From contig NZ_JBHUOP010000002.1 in the NCBI RefSeq assembly GCF_042683685.1, positions 1 through 64,000 of the forward strand: a stretch of 64,000 nucleotides of DNA, in the 5' to 3' direction. Positions within the stretch are counted from its first letter, which is position 1. Every line of letters starts with the position of its first letter. Positions 27,663 to 35,473 of this stretch are shown in pieces. The notes beneath the pieces are model-generated. The model had not been told where the DNA came from and did not search any database. It was given only the letters and a program-made list of their open reading frames with translations. The DNA is from Timonella corticicola. Lineage in GTDB: Bacteria; Actinomycetota; Actinomycetes; Actinomycetales; Cellulomonadaceae. A program made the position numbers and the translations under genes.

Positions 27663-30068
27663 GTGTCTGAAGACCGCCCAACGTTTCCCGTTGTCATGCG
27701 TGGATACGACCGCTCCCAGGTAGATGGTCGAATCCGAGCGCTTCAAAGCAGCATTACCGAAGCGCAGGGCTCCCTGAACACGCTTGCGGCAGAACGTGAC
27801 ACGCTCAGACAGCAGATTGAGGCGCTCCAGCGGCAACTTGAAGAAACGGAACGCCCGTCATATTCGGGACTTGGTTCACGCATTGAACAGCTCATGCGCT
27901 CCGCTGAGGAACAGTCCACCGATGTCATTGCGGCGGCTGAGGCCCACTGCGCCGATATTACCCGCCGAGCGGAACTGGCAGCCTCACAACTTCGTTCCCG
28001 GGCAGAGTCCGAGGCCGCAGAACTGCTGACCTCCGCTCGCCGCGAGGCGGAGGAAATTCGCACCGCAGCTCAGAACGTTGCCGAAACCACGATGGTTTCC
28101 GCGGAACGTCGTGCGGAGGAACTTGTTGGGTCTGCTGAACGCGAGGCAGCACGTATCTCCACTGCGATCGCAACCGAGGAAACGGAACGTCGCACAACAC
28201 TCGAACGCGAGTTGGGCACTCTGCGGGCCACCACTGAGCGTGAGGTCACCGAACTGCGTGTAGCCGCTGAGAACGAAATCGAGGAGATGCGTGCGGCTGC
28301 GGTTGAGGAAACCACCAAGCTGCGCGAAGAAACCGAGATCTACGTCTCTGATCTCCGCTCGACCGCAGAGGCCGAGACCACCTCGCTACGTCACCGCACG
28401 GACTCGGAGACCGCAGCGCTGCGGTCCGAGACCGAGACCTATGCCGCCAATCTCCGCGCAACAACTGAACGTGAGACCTCTGATCTGCGTCAGCGCACCG
28501 AATCTGGCGCAGCGGCTCTTCGTGCAGAGGTGGCAAAGGAGGTCGACGAGCGTCGCACCGCCCTCGAACGTGAACTCGCTGAGTTCCGCACCACCACCGA
28601 GAACGAGATTCACGAGTTGCGTACAGCCGCAAACCTCGAGTTGGACAACCTGCGCCGTCAGGTTGCCCAGGAGGTGAACGAACTCAAGGTGAACTCCGAA
28701 CGCGATGCCGCGCAACTCACCGAATCTGCGACTCTGGACGCAAACCACCTGCGCGAGAGCGCGGACCGTGAGACTCGCGAGGCGCGTGAACTGGCAGAGC
28801 GCGAGACCAAGGAACTACGCGAGCGCACCGAACGCGAGGTCGCGGAGCTCAAGGAAGCCAACCGCATCGAGATCGAAGGACTGCTCTCCGATGCCAAGCG
28901 CCAGGCGGCAGAACTCGTCACCAACGCACGCACCGAGTCGACCGCGATGCTGGATGACGCACGCAAGTCTTTGGCACAGGCTGAACTCGACATCGCTCAG
29001 CGGCATGAGAAAGCTCAGTTCGCCGACACCGAGTTGCACTCGCGCACCAAGGCTGAGACTGACAGGTTGATTTCCGACTCGGAGAAGCATGCGGCCGAGG
29101 CCGAGCAACGGGCCGCGGACGCTCTGGCGAAGTTCGAGCAGATCCGCCGTGACTCCGACGCTTATGCTCGTGAGACCACGGACAACGCGCGTCAACAGGC
29201 TGAACAGATCCTGCAGGATGCACGCGAACGTGCTGAGGAGATCACCGCTACGACACAGACGACCACCGCGCACATGGTATCCACCGCGAAGCGTCAGGTA
29301 GATGACCTCAACGCACAGCGTGAGTCGATCACGACCTACCTCGATGAGTTGCGTTCAATCCTCGCCTCGGAAACGATTCCAAACGAGGCGACTCTCCAGC
29401 GTGTCGCAGAGGTCGAAGAGAACTTCGTGGCCGCTGAGGAGCGCCGGGAGGCGGACTTCTCGGCATCTGAGGAGCAGGCGACTGATGATGACGGCGTAGC
29501 AATCCTCGATGAGGCACCGCCCGCACCCGATACCGTGACCTTCGTGGCTGCCGAGTTTGCGGTTGTGAGCGACGCTGAATCTGACTTCAACGACTCGACC
29601 TCTGCGGTCTCCCCTGTTTCCGCGTCATCGACTGGCACGGCTGTCAGTGCTTCGGCCGGTTCGCCATCCGCGTCATCGGTCGCCAGTGCGGGCTCGGCTC
29701 CAAGTGCCCAGTCGGTGCCGAGCGCCGACTCTGTCTCGAGCCCGTCCTCAGCAGCGACCCCTGCGATCTCCGCGCCATCGGCCCTCAGCGCGCCATCAGC
29801 GCAGCCAAGCGAGGCAGTGGCAGCGCAGGACGCCCCAACCGAGGTCATTGAGATCGTGTCCGAGGACGAGACTGAGCGCACCTTGACTCTCGATGAGATT
29901 GAGGCGGCAGAGGATGCTGCGCTTGAGGAGGAGATCTTGGCTGAGGAGGCCGAGGCCGCCGCAGCTCAGCAGGCCCCACGCAAGACCACCTCTGGCCGTC
30001 CAGCGCCACTCTCCGCAGCTCCAGGATTCAAACTCCCTCACGCCACGGCCGATGAGGATGAGGCATAG
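27663..30068 (+). CDS. DivIVA/Scy-like coiled-coil protein with hendecad repeats
   Basis: 801 aa. The N-terminus (FPVVMRGYDRSQVDGRI) is DivIVA-like, followed by a short heptad coiled coil (about 28-62). From residue 187 to 407 there is an unbroken run of 11-residue repeats with a large hydrophobic residue, usually L in 'LR', at 187, 198, 209 and so on to 407; only positions 297 (Arg) and 374 (Ala) depart. More coiled coil follows to about 585. An Ala/Ser/Pro linker and an acidic C-terminus (EEEILAEEAEAAAAQQ) end the protein. Scy/FilP-type scaffolds of polar growth are the nearest known proteins by architecture. The GTG start has GGAGGAAG upstream. Confidence 0.82.
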   Translation: MSEDRPTFPVVMRGYDRSQVDGRIRALQSSITEAQGSLNTLAAERDTLRQQIEALQRQLEETERPSYSGLGSRIEQLMRSAEEQSTDVIAAAEAHCADITRRAELAASQLRSRAESEAAELLTSARREAEEIRTAAQNVAETTMVSAERRAEELVGSAEREAARISTAIATEETERRTTLERELGTLRATTEREVTELRVAAENEIEEMRAAAVEETTKLREETEIYVSDLRSTAEAETTSLRHRTDSETAALRSETETYAANLRATTERETSDLRQRTESGAAALRAEVAKEVDERRTALERELAEFRTTTENEIHELRTAANLELDNLRRQVAQEVNELKVNSERDAAQLTESATLDANHLRESADRETREARELAERETKELRERTEREVAELKEANRIEIEGLLSDAKRQAAELVTNARTESTAMLDDARKSLAQAELDIAQRHEKAQFADTELHSRTKAETDRLISDSEKHAAEAEQRAADALAKFEQIRRDSDAYARETTDNARQQAEQILQDARERAEEITATTQTTTAHMVSTAKRQVDDLNAQRESITTYLDELRSILASETIPNEATLQRVAEVEENFVAAEERREADFSASEEQATDDDGVAILDEAPPAPDTVTFVAAEFAVVSDAESDFNDSTSAVSPVSASSTGTAVSASAGSPSASSVASAGSAPSAQSVPSADSVSSPSSAATPAISAPSALSAPSAQPSEAVAAQDAPTEVIEIVSEDETERTLTLDEIEAAEDAALEEEILAEEAEAAAAQQAPRKTTSGRPAPLSAAPGFKLPHATADEDEA

Positions 30069-30080
30069 GCCCAACCTGGA

Positions 30081-30581
30081 ATGAATGCGCACGACGAGAA
30101 CTCGGTGGGGTCAGCCAGGCACGCCAATGCCGAACTGCCCCCACCGGTCACGGTTGATTCCCCACCGCAGTCTTGGCGGGAACAGAAGTCACTCAACGCC
30201 CGGCATTTGGCTGACGAGTTGGAGCGCCGTCAAAGGCGCGAATCCGAGCAGGCAGCAGCGATGCTCCGCGAGTTCGTGGCGCAGGCAACGGCCAAGGGCA
30301 TTGAGCCTGTTCGACTCCACGCGCGCGGTTACAACGGCTCCACCCGGTACAAGACCAACGTGACCGGGTGGTACCTCAAGCAGAACGAGACCGTCGCGGT
30401 TGACGTTGACGCCAACTTTTATGTGCTCTCGGTCCAGGGTGGGCTTGTAGCCCGCTTCACTGGCACGACCATTGCGCCAAGCGACCCGCCTCTCGTACTC
30501 GGATTGGGTGGCCGCGATGGCGAATCACTCGATATGAGCGAAGCCGTCGATCGGATTCTCAATCCCGAGAACTATCGCTAG
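30081..30581 (+). CDS. Conserved actinobacterial-type hypothetical protein
   Basis: 166 aa, function unknown. N-terminal half is polar and helical (ADELERRQRRESEQAAAMLREFV), the C-terminal half is a small beta-rich domain (GYNGSTRYKTNVTGWYLK, VAVDVDANFYVLSVQGG). It starts 12 bases after the coiled-coil gene, so the two are cotranscribed; a role in the same polar or cell-division process is only an inference. No signal peptide or membrane helix. Confidence 0.7.
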   Translation: MNAHDENSVGSARHANAELPPPVTVDSPPQSWREQKSLNARHLADELERRQRRESEQAAAMLREFVAQATAKGIEPVRLHARGYNGSTRYKTNVTGWYLKQNETVAVDVDANFYVLSVQGGLVARFTGTTIAPSDPPLVLGLGGRDGESLDMSEAVDRILNPENYR

Positions 30582-30595
30582 CCGTCGCCTACGGT

Positions 30596-31396
30596 TCAGC
30601 GGGCGGTGAACTTCGCGCGTAGGAAACCATTGATCTCTGCTGCGACAAGGGCAGGTTGCTCAACCGGCGACATGTGTCCAGCCTCGGGGATCACCATGAA
30701 AGCATCCGTGGCCAAGAGTTCAGCGACCTCACGCATCACGTCCACGCTCGTGATCTGGTCCTCCTGCCCCACGATGACAAGGGCTGGCTTACCCCACTCG
30801 CGCAGTGTGTCAGCCGTGTCGGGGCGGCCAGCCATAGCGCGTTGACTCCACGCGATACCTGTTCCCGTCTGAGATTCGATCACAGAGCGCTGAAACTCCA
30901 CGAGTTCTGGCCGCCGCTGGACGCTCGCCTCGCACAGCGTGTCCTTGGCCATCCCCAACACGGCGTGAGCGGCGCCGGAAGCCTCCGACTCGTCGGCAAT
31001 CCGCAGCCGGTTGGCCCGCGCCTCGGGAGTATCTGCGCCCGAGCGGGTGTCAAGCAGAATCACGCCATCGAGCAGTTCGCCGTAATCCCGCATCGCCGCC
31101 TGAACCACGTAACCACCCATCGAGAGCCCGGCAAAAACCACTGGAGCCCCGGGAACGACACGACCTTCGAGCGCTTCCCGCACAGCCCACGCAGAGGCCG
31201 CCATCGTTGGCGGCTCCGGCAGGATGGTGGCTGAGCCACCCAATCCCGGCAGGTCCACGCCGAGTACTCGCCACGATGCGTCAACGAGCGAAGCCGTCGA
31301 GTCCCACATTCGTCGATCCACGGGGAAGCCGTGCAGCAACACGAGTGTTCCGGCTCCGGTGCCTGCGTGATAGTCGGTTACGGACAGTGAAGACAT
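30596..31396 (-). CDS. Alpha/beta hydrolase
   Basis: 266 aa hydrolase of the MhpC/esterase type. Oxyanion strand LLHGFPVDRRMW, nucleophile elbow GLSMGG (Ser), acid near IVGQEDQITSV, and histidine in EAGHMSPVEQP are all present, so it should be active. CAGGAG precedes the ATG. The upstream gene on the same strand ends three bases before it, so both are in one operon. It is convergent with the preceding conserved gene. Substrate unknown. Confidence 0.88.
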   Translation of the reverse strand: MSSLSVTDYHAGTGAGTLVLLHGFPVDRRMWDSTASLVDASWRVLGVDLPGLGGSATILPEPPTMAASAWAVREALEGRVVPGAPVVFAGLSMGGYVVQAAMRDYGELLDGVILLDTRSGADTPEARANRLRIADESEASGAAHAVLGMAKDTLCEASVQRRPELVEFQRSVIESQTGTGIAWSQRAMAGRPDTADTLREWGKPALVIVGQEDQITSVDVMREVAELLATDAFMVIPEAGHMSPVEQPALVAAEINGFLRAKFTAR

Positions 31397-31399
31397 GCT

Positions 31400-31690
31400 C
31401 TACTCCTGAATCGTCCAGCAGCGCGTGTGCCAGTGGCGGCGCTCTGCAAGGGCAGCGTCCTGTCCGAACAGCGAGTCGTTCGCCCAGGCCACCACGTGCG
31501 CTAGCCCCGGAGCAATTGAATGATTGCAGCCAGGGCAGATGTACGTCTTATCGGAGGACCGAATGTTTTGCACGGTCCAGTCCTCGCCTCGTCGCGTCAC
31601 CGTGCGTCGACCACCGGTTGCAACCTGCATGTTAAGTTCTCGGTGCTCGGTGGAATACGGGCGTTTACTTGATCGACGTGACGAAGGCAT
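31400..31690 (-). CDS. Small protein with putative zinc site
   Basis: 96 aa. Basic N-terminus (SSRRSSKR), then CPGCN, HVVAW and RRHWHTRCW, which together look like a Cys/His zinc site. A small protein of this type, often labelled 'ATP/GTP-binding protein', is common in actinobacteria, but I see no nucleotide-binding motif. It is the first gene of a two-gene operon with the alpha/beta hydrolase. Function unknown. Confidence 0.75.
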   Translation of the reverse strand: MPSSRRSSKRPYSTEHRELNMQVATGGRRTVTRRGEDWTVQNIRSSDKTYICPGCNHSIAPGLAHVVAWANDSLFGQDAALAERRHWHTRCWTIQE

Positions 31691-31958
31691 ACCTCTATTT
31701 TGCCCCTGCCGCGGCGCTCAAGGCGACACGAACCGCTGTGGAGTAATGACAACCCAGGCTTCGTCGCGCATGGGTTGAAATGCACAGTCCGTTTCCAGAA
31801 ATGAGGTATAGGCTTGAACAGGTTTCGCCACCCATACGGCCAACCTCACTTGCTGGGACGTGCATCAACAGGGTGGCGCGCAGTATCTACGTTGATGTGA
31901 ACGCGTGCATTCGTTTGCAGCGCTATCACTCAATCACCGCTTGTTCAAAGGAAAATCC

Positions 31959-32918
31959 GTGAAACTTCGCTCCATGCGCGCTCTTACTGCCGTCACCGTT
32001 GTCGCGGCGCTCGTACTCACCGGCTGCTCCGGGGAATCGACCCCGGAGGAATCCCCGTCCACGACGACTTCAGAAGAGGTTACGAGCACCACCGCTGAGG
32101 ACGCCAAGATCCTTGAGGGTATTACCTACTCTGCTGCAAACGCAGGTGAGGCACCAACCGATGTCAAGATTGAGGGCGACTTCACCAAGCTCTCGGCTCC
32201 AGCCGCTCGCGAGATCAGCCCTGGTACGGGTGAAACAGTTGAGGATGGCGATCTGGTGAGCGTCCACATCGTGTCCTACTCCGCAGCAGGCGAGACGACG
32301 CAGTCCACATATGACGACGGTGCTCCCACCACGATTCCAAACTCCGCAGCAAGTGGACTCGTATCCCAACTACTGGATGTGTTGACGAACCAGAAGATTG
32401 GCGCTCGCCTAGCGTTCGCAGCTCCCAGCCAGGAGGAGGACGTGGACCCGAACATCATGGTGATGGAGATCGTTGACTCTGTACGACCATGGGCCACCGG
32501 TGAGCCACAAGAGGTCACCGATGCCTCCCTGCCAACCGTGACCCTTGACGACTCAGGTCAACCATCGATCGAGATCCCAGATGGTTTCGAGGCCACGGAT
32601 GACACCCAGACCATCGTGCTGAAGCAGGGCGATGGCGCAGAGGTGAAGGAAACCGACTACCTGCACGCGCAGTACTCTGGCTGGAACCTTCAGGGTGAGC
32701 GGTTTGACTCATCCTGGGAACGTGGCGCTGCAACCGCCTTCTCGCTACAGCAGGTCATCCAGGGTTGGACAAAGGGACTTGCAGGACAGAAACTCGGCTC
32801 CCAGGTCATGCTGATCATCCCGGCTGAGCAGGCGTACGGAGCAGGTGAGGGCAACAACGAAAGTGGCCAGCCTCTCGGCGACCTGATCTTCGTTGTGGAT
32901 CTGCTCGCGGTCAACTGA
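31959..32918 (+). CDS. FKBP-type peptidyl-prolyl isomerase lipoprotein
   Basis: 319 aa, exported and lipid-anchored: signal sequence with lipobox LVLTGC, then a Ser/Thr/Glu-rich linker. Two FKBP-like domains follow. The first (about 70-185) is degenerate, the second (about 205-319) keeps the family pattern YSGW, FDSSW, VIQGWTKGLAGQKLGS and IPAEQAYG. It should catalyse proline isomerisation of proteins outside the membrane. The GTG at 31959 is chosen because AAAGGA lies 6 bases upstream; the frame opens further up at 31905 without support. Confidence 0.88.
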   Translation: MKLRSMRALTAVTVVAALVLTGCSGESTPEESPSTTTSEEVTSTTAEDAKILEGITYSAANAGEAPTDVKIEGDFTKLSAPAAREISPGTGETVEDGDLVSVHIVSYSAAGETTQSTYDDGAPTTIPNSAASGLVSQLLDVLTNQKIGARLAFAAPSQEEDVDPNIMVMEIVDSVRPWATGEPQEVTDASLPTVTLDDSGQPSIEIPDGFEATDDTQTIVLKQGDGAEVKETDYLHAQYSGWNLQGERFDSSWERGAATAFSLQQVIQGWTKGLAGQKLGSQVMLIIPAEQAYGAGEGNNESGQPLGDLIFVVDLLAVN

Positions 32919-33057
32919 TCTTGCGACCACGCGCGTAACGCCTACGTGTGTCGATTGAACCCAATTGCGGGGCGCTGGTGAGAACCAGCGCCCCGCAATC
33001 GTATGCCCACTCGATATGTGAACGAGCTGCACGCAAGCCAACTGTGCGCTCGGTGAC

Positions 33058-33203
33058 AGCCGTTTCGTCGGCAACCGGTCGCACCTTGGCCCACCCTGCG
33101 CCCCGCCCGCCCCGGAAATCGGACTGACTGAATCCTCGGTGGGATGTTTTTGGTCCGGGTGCCCACATAAAACGCGAGCACCCGGACCAAAAATGCCCCA
33201 CCG
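33058..33203. repeat. Dispersed repeat A, copy 2, with imperfect 32-base inverted repeat
   Basis: Related to 12374-12515 along its length: CGTCGGCA, the CCCCGCCCGCCCCGGAAATC block, TCCTCGGTGGG and the TTTTTGGTCCGGGT palindrome. Arms are 33137-33168 and 33172-33203 around the same three-base loop; about six mismatches between arms show it is decayed. Lies downstream of the FKBP lipoprotein gene. Confidence 0.75.
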
Positions 33204-33249
33204 ACTTGGAAGACATATCAGAGAGACAGCGCGGACTCCCCCTCAGGCA

Positions 33250-33309
33250 GGTCTGTGGGTTTTGTGGGCGGTATCACGGCACACAGGCCGACGACAGAAC
33301 CCACAGACC
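33250..33309. repeat. Inverted repeat upstream of the phosphoribosyltransferase gene
   Basis: 16-base arms with one mismatch (GGTCTGTGGGTTTTGT at 33250-33265, complement at 33294-33309), 28 bases between them. No gene in 32919-33421; it could be the terminator of the FKBP gene or a mobile-element scar. Confidence 0.5.
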
Positions 33310-33385
33310 AGTGCTGGTAACGACCTACACGATGGTTTGCCGAACTATCTCACACTGTGATTCTTTGCCCGTAGTGCCCGTCGCA

Positions 33386-33424
33386 CTGACAGCGCCACGG
33401 CCCAGAACCTATTGTTGATTCATG
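33386..33424 (+). promoter_or_regulatory. Probable leaderless promoter of phosphoribosyltransferase gene
   Basis: CTGACA (33386-33391; 5 of 6 to TTGACA), 18-base spacer, TATTGT (33410-33415), six bases, then ATG at 33422. No ribosome binding site precedes the ATG, so transcription probably starts at or next to it. Confidence 0.6.
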
Positions 33425-33931
33425 GCAGAGATTATGACTGAGAATGGCATCCGCGAGGTCCTCTCGTGGGATGAGTTCGGGGATGCAGCACGCGAGATTG
33501 CGCAGCAGGTTGTCGATTCCGGATTTGTTCCCGACGTGGTCGTTGCGATTGCCCGTGGCGGGCTGATTCCCGGCGGCGCGGTAGCGTACGCGCTCGGCAC
33601 CAAGGGCGTGGGAACAATGAACATCGAGTTCTACACGGATATTGGCGAGACCCTCTCGGACCCTCGTATCCTGCCGCCTTTGATGGACACTCGCGAACTT
33701 CCCGGTCAGAAGGTCCTTGTGGTCGATGATGTGGCGGACTCGGGCCGCACCCTCGCACTCGTTATGGATATCCTTGCCCGCCAGGGTTCGGATGCCCGCT
33801 CCGCAGTGCTGTACACGAAACCTCGGTCAATTATCGTGCCGGACTACTCGTGGAAGGCCACGGATGAGTGGATCACCTTCCCATGGTCCGCTCTTCCTCC
33901 GATCGGTTCGGATCATTCAATTGACGCATGA
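33422..33931 (+). CDS. Phosphoribosyltransferase (purine/xanthine type)
   Basis: 169 aa. The PRPP-binding loop VLVVDDVADSGRTL (about residues 99-112) is complete, and AIARGGLIPG is the PPi loop of the family. It resembles xanthine/hypoxanthine-type enzymes, which salvage purine bases with PRPP. The exact base is not readable. It stands alone, apparently behind a leaderless promoter, and is followed by about 150 bases of AT-rich non-coding DNA. Confidence 0.85.
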   Translation: MAEIMTENGIREVLSWDEFGDAAREIAQQVVDSGFVPDVVVAIARGGLIPGGAVAYALGTKGVGTMNIEFYTDIGETLSDPRILPPLMDTRELPGQKVLVVDDVADSGRTLALVMDILARQGSDARSAVLYTKPRSIIVPDYSWKATDEWITFPWSALPPIGSDHSIDA

Positions 33932-34248
33932 TCGTTAAATTATCCTGGCAAATTGCTCTATAACGGCAATATAACGCCCGATACAATTTGTTAGTTTAGT
34001 TTCTTTTCTCTAATCGACGGATAATGTTTCGTGTCGCACTGGCATTGATCGACATAAGCCACTATCCTCTATTTAGGAAAACCTAGGAATTTGCCTTGAG
34101 CAGTTCGTAGAGATCCAGGTAGGACCAATCCCGTTCATCGAGGGTACGGTGGTCGGTCCATGCGTAGTGGCGTGAGCGCCGCTGAAGTGGTTGCGCTGCC
34201 TGAACCTCACCTCCCCACGGTGAGAGCGCGACTACACGCGACATAGCG
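33932..34248. other. AT-rich gap with possible gene remnant
   Basis: 33940-34080 is unusually AT-rich for this genome and has no gene. At 34083-34175 the minus strand can encode a protein-like C-terminal end (AWTDHRTLDERDWSYLDLYE, then a stop), but the frame upstream becomes Arg/Ser/Pro nonsense. This suggests a leftover of a deleted gene. Confidence 0.3.
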
Positions 34249-34279
34249 ATGGCCCGCAGCCTTTGTTGCTGCGGGCCAT
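34249..34279. terminator. Hairpin downstream of small membrane protein gene
   Basis: 12-base perfect stem ATGGCCCGCAGC / GCTGCGGGCCAT with a seven-base loop. Reading on the plus strand it is followed by GTGCTTT. It lies 117 bases past the stop of the minus-strand small membrane gene. Confidence 0.5.
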
Positions 34280-34395
34280 GTGCTTTACACGTTAGGTGCC
34301 AGCGGCAAAAACGTGTGGATGGAGGGCCTGCGTATCGCGGATGCCTTGCCGAACTGTGAATGCTAGGATCGCCGCGAAAAGCCGGATTACGCTCT

Positions 34396-34623
34396 CTAGC
34401 GCCGCTCTTGCAGGCCAGAGTCCTCACGCCCAAGGGTGGCACGCTGTTCGTTTTGAGTTTTCTTCCATGCGACCACACCAGTGGCGATCGCGATAATCGC
34501 GAAGAAGACGACCAGAATCCACTGGGAGAAAACCGCATTAAATACCGCCATGAGAGCAGTGACAATTGCGGTGTACTTAAATATCTGGGTCAGATTTGCG
34601 TCGTTGTGCCTCGGTTGCGTCAC
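34396..34623 (-). CDS. Small two-helix membrane protein
   Basis: 75 aa. Polar N-terminus, two hydrophobic helices (YTAIVTALMAVFNAVF and WILVVFFAIIAIATGVVAW) and a basic, polar tail. The GTG start has AAAGGAAG 7 bases upstream. No family recognised; function unknown. Confidence 0.7.
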   Translation of the reverse strand: MTQPRHNDANLTQIFKYTAIVTALMAVFNAVFSQWILVVFFAIIAIATGVVAWKKTQNEQRATLGREDSGLQERR

Positions 34624-34742
34624 AGCGGCTTCCTTTCATCGGGCCTGCGCCACATCCTAGCAAGCCTGCCGTCACAGGATTGGGCTCATGGCAGCCGCCA
34701 CATCTAGAGTGGATGAGTTCGCCACACCCGTGAGGAGATCGA

Positions 34743-35342
34743 TTGTCCAACCTGTACTCCGTTGAGCATTACGTCCAGCACGCCCTGGAACTGCTGCGAT
34801 CTCACGGCATACCTGGAAATTGGCAGGTGATTTTTGTACCGGGAATGGGCCAAAGGCTGGGTACCTGCAATTCCTCACGTCGCGTCATCCGAATCTCGCA
34901 AGCGCACTTTGAGGGCAGCCCTCACGAACAGATACTCGACACCGTACGCCACGAGGTTGCCCACGCAATCGTGCATCATCTCCATGGGAGCGGCGTTAAG
35001 CCACACGGGCCGGAGTGGAAGGCCGTGGCACTGCGTTTAGGCGCGACGCCGCGCGCAAGCGTGCCACCCACCCCTCAGCAGAAGGCAGCACGCACTGCCG
35101 CACGAGAGATCATTCGAGCCTCAGGTCGCGCTCCCAAGCGCCAGAGACGTCCGTCGTTCTACGCTCCATCGCTGGGGCGAGTGATCCAGGCTGGAGACCT
35201 GATGACCTATGGTCCCCACACTTACCGAGTCTTGGAGACCAAGCGCACTCGATTCACTGGAACCCGTCTCGACAACGATCGCACCTATTCAATTCCAGCC
35301 GCACTGTTAACCAAAGCAGCACTGACCCCCGCACCAAACTAG
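34743..35342 (+). CDS. SprT-like zinc metalloprotease-fold protein
   Basis: 199 aa. The zincin motif HEVAH is at residues 70-74, with the third histidine at about 88 (KPHGPEWK), as in SprT/Spartan-like proteins. The usual cysteine zinc ribbon at the C-terminus is not present; instead there is a basic Arg/Lys segment and a small beta domain. The start is a TTG with GAGGAG 6 bases upstream. Protein-DNA crosslink repair is known for Spartan relatives; here the role is inferred only. Confidence 0.82.
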   Translation: MSNLYSVEHYVQHALELLRSHGIPGNWQVIFVPGMGQRLGTCNSSRRVIRISQAHFEGSPHEQILDTVRHEVAHAIVHHLHGSGVKPHGPEWKAVALRLGATPRASVPPTPQQKAARTAAREIIRASGRAPKRQRRPSFYAPSLGRVIQAGDLMTYGPHTYRVLETKRTRFTGTRLDNDRTYSIPAALLTKAALTPAPN

Positions 35343-35422
35343 CAGCGCCACCAGCGGAAAGGCCGCTGGAAGACGGGAATCGTCGGCAATCCAAACTGCG
35401 GTGGGACAGATCACCCAACAAA

Positions 35423-35459
35423 ACAGACCATTTGGTCTGTTAAACAGTCCGTTTGGTCT
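35423..35459. promoter_or_regulatory. TetR operator pair at efflux gene
   Basis: A perfect palindrome ACAGACCA-TT-TGGTCTGT (35423-35440) and a second, imperfect copy (ACAGTCCGTTTGGTCT, 35444-35459), centres about 20 bases apart. They lie directly before the MFS gene and overlap a TATAAG (35459-35464) that could be its -10. The repressor encoded at the end of the same operon is the natural ligand. Confidence 0.75.
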
Positions 35460-35473
35460 ATAAGATGTTTCGC

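Noticed and set aside
34083..34565. 160-aa minus-strand frame
   Set aside because: Only the last 30 residues look protein-like; the rest is Arg/Ser-rich nonsense and overlaps the real 34396-34623 gene in another frame.
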